A stretch of 64,000 bases of DNA from Prosopocoilus inquinatus (lineage: Eukaryota; Arthropoda; Insecta; Coleoptera; Lucanidae). Of this stretch, positions 46,437-58,223 are shown piece after piece. Under the pieces are notes generated by a model. The model did no database searches, was not told where the DNA came from, and saw only the letters and a list, made by a program, of their open reading frames with translations. The position numbers and the translations under genes were made by a program. Positions within the stretch are counted from its first letter, which is position 1; the number at the start of each line of letters is the position of its first letter. The stretch is taken from NCBI GenBank assembly GCA_036172665.1, contig CM069871.1:60014713-60078712 (forward strand). Reading direction: 5' to 3'.

Positions 46437-48258
46437 GTTACCACTACGAGCCAGCTCTCGAAGCAAGTGTTTGCACAACGTTATTGGTCAATTCTTTTGC
46501 GCGCACAGCTAACGTAAACAACGGTAGAGCAGAAACGGAATTTTGTTTTTATTTATCGGCAAAGTACGAAAGAAAATAAATGAGAGATGAAAATACCGGC
46601 CAGAGCGAGCCAGCTCGCGAAGCAAGTCTTTGAACGTCGTTATTGGTCAGTTCTTTTGCGCATCTAACGTCAACTCAACGGTAGAGCAGAAACGTAATTT
46701 TATTTTTATTTATCGGCAAAAGTTCTAAAGTTAATCGGTAATAACATTCGGTCCGAAATCAGAGAGCAGTAGTTAAAGCACAGAAAGTAATTGCCTTTAT
46801 TAGTATTAGACCCGGTCTTTTCATCTCTGATTAACTTTAACAATCGATTAATTCCTATAGAAACAATTGTCTATAATTGTAACCATGGTAATAAATTAAC
46901 GATTAAAGTTAATGAGAAATGAAAATACCGGCCAGCGCGAGCCAGCTCGCGAAGCAAGTCTTTGAACGACGTTATTGGTCAGTTCTTTTGCGCGTCTAAC
47001 GTAAGGTCAACGGTAAATTAGGAATGTAATTTTATTTTTATTTATCGGCAAAGTACGAAAGTTAATCGGTAATAACCTTCGGTCCTAAATCAGAGAGCAG
47101 TAGTTAAAGCACAGAAAGTAATTGCCTTTGTGAGTATTAGACCCGGTCTTTTCATCTCTGATTAACTTTAACAATCGATTAATTCCTATAGAAGCAATTG
47201 TCTTTATAATTGTAACCATGCCAATAAATCAACGATTAAAATAAATGAGAGATGAAAATACCGGCCAGAGCGAGCCAGCTCGCGAAGCAAGTCTTTGAAC
47301 GTCGTTATTGGTCAGTTCTTTTGCGCGTCTAACGTAAACTCAACGGTAGAGCAGAAAGGTAATTTTATTTTTATTTATCGGCAAAAATTCGAAAGTTAAT
47401 CGGTAATAACGTTCGGTTCTAAATCAGAGAGCAGTAGTTAAAGCACAGAAAGTAATTGCCTTTATTAGTATTAAACCCGGTCTTTTTATCTCTAATTAAC
47501 TTTACCCGTCGATTAATTCCTATAGAAATAATTGTCTCTATAATTGTAACCTTGGTAATAAATTAACGATTAAAGTTATTGAGAGATGACAATACCGGCC
47601 AGCGCGAGCCAGCTCTCGAAGTAAGTCCTTGAGCAACGTGATCGGTCAGTTCTTTTGCGCGTCTAACGTAAACTCAACGGTAGAGCATAAACGTAATTTT
47701 ATTTTTATTTATCGGCAAAAGATCGAAAGTTAAACGGTAATAACGTTCGGTCCTAAATCAGAGAGTAGTAGTTAAAGCACAGAAAGTAGTTTCTTTTATT
47801 GGTATTAGGCCCGGTCTTTTCATCTTTGATTAAGTTTACCCGTCGATTAATTCCTGCAGAAACAATTGTCTTTATAATTGTAACCATGGTAATAAATCAA
47901 CGATTAAAATTAATGAGAGATGAAAATACCAGCCAGAGCGAGTCAGCTTTCGAAGCAAGTCTTTGAGCGACGTTATTGGTCAGTTCTTTTGAGCCACTAA
48001 TGTAAACCCAACGGTAGAGCAGACACGTAATTTTATTTATCGCCACAAGTTCGAGAGTTAATCGGTGTGAACGTTCGGTCGTAAATCAGAGAGCACTAAT
48101 TAAAGCACAGAAAGTAACTTCGTTTATTAGTATTATTAGGCCCGGCCTTTTCAAATCTAATTATCTTTAACTGTCCATTATTTCCTACAGAATCAATTGT
48201 TGATAAAATTGTTTGTAATAAATTAACGATTAAAGTTAATCAGAGTGAAAATACCTGC
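46437..48258. repeat. 333-bp satellite array, five units plus a truncated first unit
   Basis: Unit starts marked by GATGAAAATACCGGCC at about 46586, 46919, 47251, 47585 and 47919, spacing 332-334 bp; the array ends near 48258. The first copy (46437-46585) has lost its middle. Each full unit contains a palindrome of about 120 bp: GGTCTTTTCATCTCTGATTA on one side and its near complement TTAATGAGAGATGAAAATAC on the other, separated from the next palindrome by about 210 bp. This looks like a MITE that became a tandem array. Confidence 0.93.
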
Positions 48259-48506
48259 CCCTAAGTTTTATTAACGATACAATATTGGGTTACAAATACA
48301 TATTAAGGCTAGCCAGCCAATGAGAGCGCGAATATGAGTCCGTTTATCGAAATGGGCGGGGCTTAGATTGCCCCTTGTGAACGTGCGTTAGTTTCACAAT
48401 CAATTAATCCCTTGATATATTCTGCTTTGGTAATTTGTTTGTCATTTAAATATTGATTTATTTATTTTTTAATAAGATCAGTCTCGGTTAAGAATATGTA
48501 CATTGT

Positions 48507-48724
48507 GTTCGACTTCGATTTTCCTCTACGTTCACTAGTCGCCAACGACTGCGACCGACCAACAAGTGTCCAACAACCAATCAAAGCCCGGATTTCTGCA
48601 TCCACGTTCGCCAGACCCCAACGACTAAAACAGATTTTTATTGGATAGAAGCATCGCTTCTAATTGGTTGTTGACACTCAGACGGTAGTTTTTGGCGACT
48701 GGTGAACGTGGAGGAATCTCGAAC
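48507..48724. mobile_element. 218-bp palindromic MITE
   Basis: GTTCGACTTCGATTTTCCTC at the left and the complement of GAGGAATCTCGAAC at the right; inner matches include ACGTTCACTAGTCGCCAA against TTGGCGACTGGTGAACGT and TCCAACAACCAA against TTGGTTGTTGACA. The arms are about 75 bp. Confidence 0.8.
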
Positions 48725-50467
48725 TTAAAAAAAGTTCTTAAAATCATCGATCAATGGTCGTATGATTAAAAAAAAACGAATCATAATTTTTAATTTCGTA
48801 GCGTTTACAGCATACTCGTCACGACTCAACTTATTTTTAATAATATTGTGGTGGCAACAGTGGTCTTTTTCATTTCATGTACAATCGAATTTCTATTATG
48901 CTTATACCTTAACAGACCTCGCATATCATTTTTTTTTTTTTTAAACAACAGAACCTTTTCTAATACATAGTTTTTTTTTTTATTTAGATGACATGTATTT
49001 TAAAAGCATTACTGTTTGTTCCTATTTGTTTATCGTTGCGTAGCACTCAATTTTACAATGACACGCTTTTGTTTATTATATTTAATGTGACCTTATCGGT
49101 TGAAATTGTATTAAATAGATATTTTTTTTTGTTTTTAGTTAGTCTGTATAAAAAAAGTTGTGGTGAGGTAATTTGAGTCTGTTATTTAGTACCTAAGATA
49201 CCAACTGTGTAAAATTGTTGAAAGATGATGTGTATATATTTTTGTGTATTACTTCCTGAATTGGTGGTGGGAGAGGCTTACTGCACCCAGTAAGGGATTG
49301 ATAAAAATAAATCACTTTTCACATAGTGTAGGGGCTGTGAAAAAAAAAACAAAACGTTATATAATATATTAATTATGGTATTTTTAAGACGGTTCGTAAT
49401 TTAAAAACAAGAAGAATGTATGTGGACAAATTAATTATACGCCTAATTTATATATTATCTCGATGAATAGAGCTATAATAGCTGACATGAGTTATTATAA
49501 CTTATAAAAATATAATAAAAGTATGAAATAAAACTTAATTTACTTTTTTAGGTGTAATATATCAGTTCATATTAAATACTTTCCAAAATACGAGTCCCCG
49601 CTACCGTTTTTTAAAAGGTTTGTTCAAAACCTACGACAGTTTTTTTTTCTTTTTTTTTTCGTAACAAAATAACACTTATTTACCAGACATTTATTTTTAC
49701 AATTAATTTTGCCGTTACTCGATTTTTATTTGCTTTTTATTGCTTCTTCGATAAGAATTCGTACACATTCGTTCGATAGGCTAAAAGCTACTTCTGAATA
49801 TACCGATTGCTTCAAATGAAAGCGTGCACAGGAGGGGGAGGGGGGATTTTAGAATTTTCTAAGCCGTAAGACAGATTTAAGTTTTAGTCTGCCACCTCAT
49901 TCGGATTTCATCGAACAAAAATGTATAAAATTCCGACCTCTATTTATTATCAGCGTTATAAAAATACCGTACAGTAAGTTTATCGTGTTCACAAGCGAAA
50001 ACGCAATTTAAAAATAAGAAGGTGTAGAGAAAGAATTGTGCAGTTCGCATTTTCCGTCCTTTATTCTCAAAAACTGTATCCTATAAAGCACATAGGAAGA
50101 CTCTTTGTCGTGCACCGTAAGCGTTCGTGAACTGTCGAAGGGTCGTACTAACCTCCTTGAAATGACTCAATCTCAACGCAACTCGTCTATTGTCAACAAA
50201 ACAGTAAAATCAGAATTCACAGGATAAGCGATAGCGTTAACCAAGACACACCAGAAGGGTGTATGTGCACCTTAATATTGAACGTATAATAATATAATAT
50301 ATTAATATATAATATAATAATATCTGCGCCTTTATTGAATTCAAAACGAAATTAAGTATCGAAACCAGAATTACATGAACATGACAAGGAAAATTGAAAT
50401 AACAATTAGCGGATCCGCCACTGGTTTTAAACCGAATTTCCAAAATCAAACTATAATAGCTAAAATA
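48725..50467. other. AT-rich intergenic sequence
   Basis: Long T runs (48925-48942, 49636-49660) and short open frames only. No gene or repeat family is recognised. Confidence 0.35.
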
Positions 50468-51293
50468 TACAGGGTGTTCTTTTATTGTGTGCAAATAAGA
50501 AAACCTCAGTATAAGTACGCAAAATGCTACCTTCTGCGGGTATTTTTTGGTGACTAGCCAAAAAATTTCGGACAGACCACTTGTTTGGAACTGTTGAAAT
50601 GTGCGAGAAAGATAGGAAGGTCAACTTTGCCTTCCTCTCTGTATGAACACGCCCACTGATACCGCACTCGATGTTCAACGCAGAGTTTCGTAATAACAAT
50701 CACTGATATCGTTTATTCATTATTTTATTTAAAATTTTAATTCGCTGAGCGAAGTAATATGTTTTACGATATCAACTATCGACGAATAAATCCGAAAATT
50801 TATGCACCAATTAGGCAAGCGCGTTAAAAATGTTCTTCCTTCACCCTTTTACGTAAATCAACTTTTGCTGCAATCTCGCTGCTATAAAATTATTACTACT
50901 TACGGTCCTTGGAAACAAAGTAAATGTAAATTTTTTATAAGTCTTTTAAAAATAATATGGAATGAAAAATTACTATTTTTTGTACCTGGATTTTAATTTG
51001 TTCGGCAATTACGAACCGCAGCTTCTTGAATTGCACTAGATTTTAATTTAATACTTAAACTTGTAATTGCTTGCAGTGAAGTTAATTTAAATTGTAAACG
51101 CTTTGACGACCAGCTGATCGCAGCGGCGAGAGTTACGTGGTTCCTCCTCGAGTTTCGATAAGGCACTGACCCTGACCGATTTCGGCTTCGGGTAGTAATT
51201 GAAGAGGCGGCCGCGTTCCACTTTTAGCTATGCCAGCAGTTCTCAAACGGTTTAGTGAAAATCTGCCACTGCATTTTTCTCGAAAACTATTAC

Positions 51294-51480
51294 TAATTGA
51301 AGTTTGTTCTTGTCCGATGAAAATTGTAAGTACACAGTTTTTTTTTAATCTCGAACCGGACAGAAATTTGAAGGGAAAGACACAGGAGGACTCCTGACGA
51401 AGCTACAAATCTATAGCGAAACGTTGGGTGTTTTCTCTTCATATTTCTGTCCGGTTCGAGATTAAAAAAACTTTGTAATT
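51294..51480 (+). mobile_element. 187-bp retroelement-like insertion with hammerhead core and 12-bp target duplication
   Basis: Flanked by GAAAACTATTAC at 51282-51293 and 51481-51492. Inside, 33-bp inverted repeats (AATCTCGAACCGGACAGAAA and its complement TTTCTGTCCGGTTCGAGATT) enclose a hammerhead motif. The related transposon at 22372-25420 lacks the insertion at the matching place (CTCGAAAAGTTTTTGTTAAG). A 12-bp duplication points to target-primed retrotransposition, so a tiny Penelope-derived element is the best explanation. Confidence 0.75.
51390..51429 (+). ncRNA. Hammerhead-like ribozyme in the 187-bp insertion
   Basis: Order: ACTC (stem I), CTGACGA (51394-51400), one bulged A, GCTA/TAGC stem II, GAAA (51418-51421), CG with no loop, cleavage triplet GTT with the cut after T51425, GGGT pairing with ACTC (one G-U). 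The near absence of stem III is the Penelope pattern, which needs two copies to pair. The extra A before stem II lowers confidence in single-copy activity. Confidence 0.55.
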
Positions 51481-51637
51481 GAAAACTATTACATTTATGT
51501 TAAGAACATATGAGTTCAATCATTGCCATTCATGGTGATATATTGCAGGTTTAAAAATTTGCACACAATAAAAGAACACCCTGTATACAAATTAACTTAT
51601 ATTAAGAAAAGAAGCACTAACAAGACAGAAAAATTCT

Positions 51638-51708
51638 GTCACATCCGGGAATCGAGCCCGGGGCACTTCGGTTACGCGCCGAATGTTTTTCCTCTAAACT
51701 AATGTGAC
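51638..51708 (-). tRNA. tRNA-like cloverleaf with T-run terminator (anticodon position CGT)
   Basis: Minus strand folds as 71 nt: acceptor GTCACAT/ATGTGAC 7 of 7, D stem GTTT/AAAC, anticodon stem TTCGG/CCGAA, T stem CCGGG/CCCGG with loop CTCGATT, all perfectly paired. A TTTTT Pol III terminator follows 4 nt after the 3' end. Position 33 is G instead of the near-universal U, and T54 is C. The loop CGCGTAA would give anticodon CGT (Thr, ACG codon). It could be a true nuclear tRNA with unusual loops, but a tRNA-derived pseudogene or SINE head is at least as likely. Confidence 0.45.
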
Positions 51709-52180
51709 TGCAAAATTCGAAGGTTTAAATTTGGAACAAATGAAGAATGAGATTTGCCGAGCCGGCAAGTACAAATCTCACATAAGAGCCTAAACCTGGC
51801 GTTAAGCGCCAAAAACATGAAATACTTCAGACTATCCCATCTGACTGTCGCTGCGTCTAGAATCCTTCGTTCTGTCGGTCCGCCACCACAACACTTGACG
51901 TGTGAAGACGCCAGTCCACAACCGAAACTTAAGCGAAACCAGAATTCAAAACTTAAACTTGAAACTAATACGGGAAGCCGATACGTCAAGCCTGTGAGGG
52001 AAGAGAAGTACGACAATAGATAATAATTTGAACGAAAAAAACAACAATCGTAAAACATTTTCCTATCAGAGTTCTACAAAAGAGAGAGGGTCAAGCTGAG
52101 ACAATCCACAACGAGCTTCTGATCCACCAGGACACACCATCAACATCCGACCATAATCGTAGACGTGCAAGCGGAAACCC
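51709..52180. other. Intergenic sequence right of the tRNA-like gene
   Basis: Overlapping open frames on both strands (minus 51699-52058, plus 51754-52023) have no recognisable domain. GC content is moderately raised. No gene is supported. Confidence 0.3.
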
Positions 52181-52229
52181 CGAAGCCCTTGCCAATAATG
52201 TTACGCAACTATGCCTTGCCGGCCACAAG

Positions 52230-52474
52230 GAACCCTAGATGTGATTGACATTTAACGTGTTGAACAGGGTTCGGCAGTACAATGTCAAATCCGCTATTTT
52301 GCCAAGCTCCGAATCGTTTACGACATAGCCATAGTATGTTTTGTTCTTTCTAACCCACTTGAAAATCATATCAAGTTAGGTTAGCCAACTGTAAAATCTG
52401 ACGTTACTAACGAAATTACGTTGTACTGCTGAACCCTGTCCGACATGTTAAATGTCAATCACATCTACCTACTC
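52230..52474. mobile_element. 245-bp MITE, uninterrupted relative of 43922-44542
   Basis: CCCTAGATGTGATTGACATT at the left and TAAATGTCAATCACATCTAC at the right. Flanks GCCACAAG (52222-52229) and GCCACCAG (52475-52482) look like an 8-bp target duplication with one change; unit 2 of the direct duplication shows the empty site (GTCACTTG). Confidence 0.8.
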
Positions 52475-52911
52475 GCCACCAGATATTAGGCATCTATGGG
52501 GCTGAGGTTCCCACATAAAACACCACCGTGTCCTACGTCGATATCGATATGACGCGACGATTGAACGCTACATGCTCGCAAGAAATTAATAAAGCCAAAC
52601 TTGGCTTCGCCCTGAAATAACAAAGAAGGAGTTCAAACGAATCAAAACCGACAGAGCCAACCGAGTTAAAGCGGACGTCAGTGGGAACCAATAACGAGCT
52701 GACAAAAAGTTTATAGAACAAGAAACTGACGCGACGCCGAGTTTACAACCTAGGCTCGACGTTTACAATCTATTTGATTCCCACGAAATCGCGACAAACG
52801 CAGCTGGCAGACGATTGCAGATAATGCGAAATCCACGCAAAAACAGAAACTCCAGGCCAGAGATGATATAATATTTGACTGTTCCTTTTTGTACGTTGCG
52901 TGTACCATGCG

Positions 52912-53010
52912 GTCAACGGAATTTATAATTAGAGCAGACTGTGATATTTTCCAAAAAGTTGGCAACACAGGCTTGCAATTTGAAATGTCACAATTGTGAC
53001 ATTTATTTTT
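52912..53010 (+). repeat. Partial copy of the GATCAACGG MITE family
   Basis: GGTCAACGGAATTTATAATT, then GAGCAGACTGTGATATTTTCC and GTTGGCAACACAGGCTTG, matching the left half of 57880-58223. Confidence 0.7.
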
Positions 53011-53633
53011 TTATTATATGTATGAATAAGACGTATAGAACGCACAATACAAGCTGATTCATAGAATTATACGTAGACCACAGTCTAGTAAGGTATAAAT
53101 CTGAAACATTTGCCGATAATGTTACGCAACTATGCCTTGCCCGTCACTTGATATTAGGTATCTATAGGGCCGAGGCCTCTACACGCCGCCGTTCCTTTGG
53201 GATGTCGACACGACGATTTAACGCTACATGCTCGCAACAAATTAATAAAGTCAAACTTGGCTTCGCTCCGAAACTAAGTACGAAAGGAGTTCGAACGGAT
53301 CGAAACCGACGTAACATAAGTCAGAACCAACCGAGTAAAAGCTGACGTCAGAGAGACCCAATAACGAGATGGCAAAAAGTTTATTTAGCAAGAAACAAGC
53401 TAGCACAGAAGATTGACGCGACGCCGAGCTCTATAACCCAGGCTCTACGTTTGAAATAAATATTCTATTTGATTCCCGCGAAATCTCGGGAAACATAGCT
53501 GTAGATGATTGCAGATAATTGCGAAATCATCGCAAAAGACACAAACTCCAGGCCAGAGATGTTACAATACGTAACTGTTCCCTTTTACCTCTTATACGTT
53601 ACATAGTTGTAACGTATACAAGGTATAATACGT

Positions 53634-55711
53634 GCACAGGGAGATTCAGGCAACCCATTCATTAAAAGTTTACTGACTTTCTCTTTGAATTTCTATTTCA
53701 TATTTTGCGGTTATAAGTTAGCGATAATAATCTATTAAAATATAATATTTCCAACTTTCGGGCACTTCCGCTTGTACCGGAAGTTGCTGTCAACTTTTTT
53801 ATTTGAAATGGAATACTCCATTTTTTTATTGCATTTTTGAAATCTTCAGGAAATTCTAAGATTGTTTTGTGTAACATGTGATACCAGAAAAATTAGCCTT
53901 TTAGTATTCCCATTTTTTAAAAAGAATTCAAAGCTGCAGTACCTTGTTTATGATCTTTGTGCAACAAAAGCCATAATTTCAATTTTTGACCAGTAGGAGG
54001 CTATGCTCGCAAGCTTTCAGACCATACCTAATTTTACACAAGATTGTTTACGGGCTGGTTGAAAAGTAACTTCTATTCGAACGGATTTCAATTGTCAAAA
54101 AGTCATGTTTTTTAAATAGAACACCCAGTATATTTTTATACCGTAAGAATCAGAATTAAATGTTCTTTCGAATTTTTAATTGTATTTCTGAAATCTTCAT
54201 GAAATTCTAAAAATATTTTGTGTAACATGTGATACAAGAAAAATTAGTCGTTTTAGAGATATCGCCATTTTTTAAAAAAAGTTCAAAGTTGCAGTACCTT
54301 GTTTATGATGCTGCCATCTTTGTGTAACAAAAGCCATAATTGTAATTTTTAGCCTGTAATAGGCTATGCTCATAAGCGTTCAGGTCATATCTAATTTTAC
54401 ACAAAATCGTTTACGGGCTGGTTGAAAAGTAACTTCTATTCGAACTGATTTCAACTGTCGAAAAGTCATGTTTTTTAAATAGAACACCCAGTATTTTTTT
54501 ATACCATAGGAATCAGAATTAAATGTTCTTTCGAACTGTATTAGCATTCCCTATACCCATCTCTTACCTTTCTCTTTCTATTCATTATTTTCTCTTTGAC
54601 ACATCAATTTTTTCACTTTTCAGTTTTATTCCTGAATAGTGTGCTACGAAAATTTAACAAACTGAGGTTTTTTAAATTAATTTCTGACTGTATTATCAGT
54701 TTCATTTTAAAAACCGAAAAATAATATTTAAATACATATCTATCATCTGAATTTTTTATTTACATATGCCGCGTGTATTAGAATTCTTGGTATGACTATT
54801 TACACATTTACAAGGAGAAATTTATACTTATAATACAAAATGTTATGAAAACTAATAAATAAATCAAAAGTATTAAAAATAATACACAAATTGTTGGTCA
54901 TAATATTGGCTCTAAGTTGTCCTCGGCTATTATTTATTAGTAATACCTTTCTATTGTACCTAAGTAATAACGTATTTTCCTTGATATAACAAATTTTTTT
55001 TATTAACTTCTTGAATTGTTAATTTTTTTTATCATCAAATACATTTAATATGTCTGCATTTGATTATTCATTTTTTGGTTCTTCGTAGCGATTAAATTGT
55101 TTTTTTCTTAATTCATATGAGACGAATGATTTCAAAATTATAATTTCTCTAGTTTTCATAGCCCACTATTTAAAAGTAATACCGAAAAAGGAAAAAAGTA
55201 CGTGTTAAAAAGAAATCATCGATAACGAGTGAACTATAAGAGATAGGTATAGGGAATGCTAAAACAAGACGAAAGAACATTTAATCCTGAGTCACATGGT
55301 ATAAAAATATACTAGGCGTTCCATTAAAAAAACATGACTTTTCGACAGTTGAAATTAGTTTGAAGAGAAGTTACTTTTCAACCAGCCTGTAAGCAATCAA
55401 GTGCAAAACTGGCATGATCTGAAAGAATGTTACTGTTTCCTACTACAGGCCAAAAATTGGCGTCGTGGTTTTTGTTGCACAAAGATGGCAGTATCATAAA
55501 CAAGATTTCAAAAATCCATTAAAAATTGGGGTATTCCATTTAAAATAAGAAAGTTGACAGCAACTTCCGATGTAAGCGGAAGTGTCCGAAATTTGAAAAT
55601 ATTATGTTTTGATAGATCCATATCGTTAACTTATAACTGCAAAATATGAAACAGAAATTCAAAGGAGAAGTCCGTAACTTTTAATGAAAGAGTTGCCCGA
55701 ATCTCCCTGTA
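53634..55711. mobile_element. 2.08-kb foldback element
   Basis: Left CACAGGGAGATTCAGGCAAC and right complement of GTTGCCCGAATCTCCCTGTA. The arms pair over several hundred bases. The left arm carries a tandem duplication of about 355 bp (53840-54190 and 54195-54540, each ending near TAGAACACCCAGTAT), while the right arm has one such unit. The centre 54540-55250 is AT-rich and noncoding. Confidence 0.82.
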
Positions 55712-56372
55712 TACACATGCTGATTCATAGAATTATACATATACGTCGACTTCAGTATACTATACTTCAGTTTAAAACTGTATTATTACAATATTATAAA
55801 GCACTCTTTTTTTACCTACAAGAAAATAACATTTATGTCATTTTCTAGTGCAGATGGTATTTCGTCGTTAATCTTTTAACAAAATTACTTTAATACATTT
55901 TAGGTTAATTTTCTTATTAGCTTATTCAAAAACATATTTTTTTTCAAATTTATAAAAATCGAATTATTGACAAAACGATTATCTATTAACGGATTATTAA
56001 TTTAAGTAAAGTGTCACACAATATTTTATACATTAATAAATATTTTACACTATCCTAATGTCGTTGAGAAAACGTATAAAACATTTTATACGAGAACGTA
56101 TTATAAGTATTATGCTGACGTATTATACTCTTTTATACAAAATGTATAATACCCTAGGTCGTTAAAGTTTAACTTAAGACAATTATAAGCTCGACGTGGC
56201 GAAATCGTGAAAGGATTTATTTCGGAGATGACCTGCGATGTATAAAAACGAATCTATGAATTGTATCACAAGAAAGATGTGGGAAGTAATTAGCGTTATA
56301 AAAATGCACGTCAGCGCAACGATACGAATTATTTTCAACGCAATAAATAAAGGCAAAGAAAATACAACTCTA
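55712..56372. other. AT-rich intergenic sequence
   Basis: No gene. GCTGATTCATAGAATTATAC at the left edge repeats the sequence at 53050-53070 on the other side of the foldback element. Confidence 0.35.
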
Positions 56373-57320
56373 ATTTGGTTGGCCTTGAGATGAATCGAGC
56401 TTCTCTTTCATCGCTTTTTCATTTTTAACATTTTTTACTTTAATTTTTTGTATTTTTTGCTTCAATTGAATACACTTAAAGTTGAGTTGAGTTGCGTTGA
56501 CCTTGAGATTGGTTAAGCCACATTTTAATCGATTTTTAATTTTTTTTCCTGGTGTTAAACGGGGTTAGATTGTTTGTTTGTTTATTATTAGCTATCAGAC
56601 ACACAAAGTGTTCGAGACAAATCAACTTACATAAATAGTAGAAAATCTAGCGTGATGTAACTTGGTTGACCTTGATATTGGTCGGGCTTCGCTTTAATCG
56701 TTTTTTTGTAACATTTTTTACTTTGTATTTTTTGGGTTTTAAATTTTTTACTTCCAATTGAAGGCACTTATGGTTGTGTTCAGTCAAGTTGGATTGACCT
56801 TGTGATTGGTTAAATTCTTTTAAACCACATTTTAATCGATTTTTAATTTTTTACTTGTATTAAATGGGGTTTATTATTAGATACATATCAATTATGTTTA
56901 TTTATTTATATAAACAACTTACATAAATAATAGTAAGTTCAATACTATATAATTTGGTAGACCTTAACAGTGGTCGAACTTCACCTTAATCGATTTTTTT
57001 TTAATTTTAATTTTATTTTTTTATTGTTTTAAATTATTTGCTTCTATTGAATACACTTAAGCTCGAGTTCAGTTGAGTTGGATTGACCTTGAGATTGGTT
57101 AAGACACATTTTTTAAATGATTTTTAATTTTTACTATTTTTTTTACTTTTAACTTTTTAAAATTTACGTTGACGTCGACATACAGCGAAACCAAAACCTT
57201 TGTGAAATCCTTAGATGAGGAAAGAAAAACGATAGCGCACAAGCGAAGAAAACTGTTACCAGTTGGGTCCAAAGACATAACTTGAAAATAAAACATCCAA
57301 GTTTGATCCAAGCACAAAAT
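56373..57320. repeat. Tandem repeat, about 290-bp unit, roughly three copies
   Basis: Units start near 56377, 56663 and 56956 with GGTTGACCTTGATATTGGTC-type sequence. Each unit itself contains two related half-units, the second starting TTGACCTTGAGATTGGTTAA, and both followed by TTAATCGATTTTTAATTTT-type tracts. Confidence 0.85.
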
Positions 57321-57879
57321 ACACTTTAAGTTTGTATTTCAATTTTTCATAATCTTCTACGATTACAATTACAAAATTACAAAACATGAGATCTTACAGA
57401 AACCTCTGCATTTAAAAATTCAAGGCGTTTGTTTGGGACCAAAGTCGTAGGCGGACACATCACAGTTTCCTTATCTAAAGTGAAATCTGTGAAGTCGTAT
57501 TTAAACAGTACCATTTTGTAGAAAGAATAATTACAGGAAACTGTAACTGTCGACTAATTTTTTTGCTTTCAAACGTAGCTGAAACTCAGTTGTTGGAATC
57601 ACGCATGTACAACAACAAATCCTTTGACATTAATCAGATTTTATCAGTCTCTTGATACTCTTAATGTTTTTGAACAAGTTCTTCAGTGCGCACTCAATTT
57701 GAAACAGTCGGTATAATAAAGAACATTTTGCATTTTATTTTTAAGTACGCATATAGGTAGGGTGAGTCCATATTCTCTTCCCCACGCTTGGGCATGTCAA
57801 AATATAAAAAGAAAATATAAAGAAATCAAAATATCTGTTATTAAAGAATGAAGAAACAAAACCATTTAATAATACCATG
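57321..57879. other. Intergenic sequence
   Basis: Contains a segment at 57440-57590 related to the foldback repeat at 45400-45610 (AATAATTACAGGAAACTGTA). No gene. Confidence 0.4.
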
Positions 57880-58223
57880 CGATCAACGGAATTTATAATT
57901 ACAGCAGGCTGTGATATTTTCCAAAAAGTTGGCAACGCAGGCTTACAGTTTGAAATTAAAAAAAAAAAATTAGTGTCAGAATTGTGACATTTATTTCTTA
58001 AATGATTGATAATAAACGGATTTGTCTTATGGAACCCCACTTAATATTCTACAGAAGGGTTTCAACCAACAGCCATACTAAATAAAATAAAATAAAGATT
58101 GTATAAAGCACGAGCGTAACCTCAAATATGACAACTGTCAATTTATTATTTGTTTCGCATTGTAACCAACCACACAGCATAAAATAGCACCAATCACTAT
58201 CTAATTATCAATTCCGTTGATCA
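57880..58223 (+). mobile_element. About 344-bp TIR MITE, GATCAACGG family
   Basis: GATCAACGGAATTTATAATT at the left and the complement of AATTATCAATTCCGTTGATC at the right. The interior (TGACAACTGTCAATTTATTA and CAACCACACAGCATAAAATA) is shared in reverse with 62701-63060. Confidence 0.82.

Larger units (their letters stand above)
50468..51585. mobile_element. 1.12-kb TIR transposon, copy without satellite array
   Basis: Perfect 30-bp inverted ends starting TACAGGGTGTTCTTTTATTG, flanked by TA (50466-50467, 51586-51587). Shares GGTATTTTTTGGTGACTA, the CTTTTACGTAAATCAA block and the right-hand AGCAGTTCTCAAACGG region with 22372-25420. Only a single satellite-like unit (GTAATTGCTTGCAGTGAAG near 51063) is present. 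Interrupted by a 187-bp insertion at 51294-51480. Noncoding. Confidence 0.9.
52181..53605 (+). repeat. Diverged direct duplication, about 450-bp unit, two copies
   Basis: Unit 1 (52185-52911, including a MITE) and unit 2 (53108-53605) share ATAATGTTACGCAACTATGC, GCTACATGCTCGCAA, CAAACTTGGCTTCGC, GACGCGACGCCGAG and AACTCCAGGCCAGAGATG in the same order. Unit 2 lacks the MITE. About 53010-53100 joins them and is itself similar to 55711-55760. Confidence 0.8.

Noticed and set aside
51699..52058. 119-codon minus-strand frame
   Set aside because: Overlaps the tRNA-like sequence and an opposite-strand frame, with no domain.
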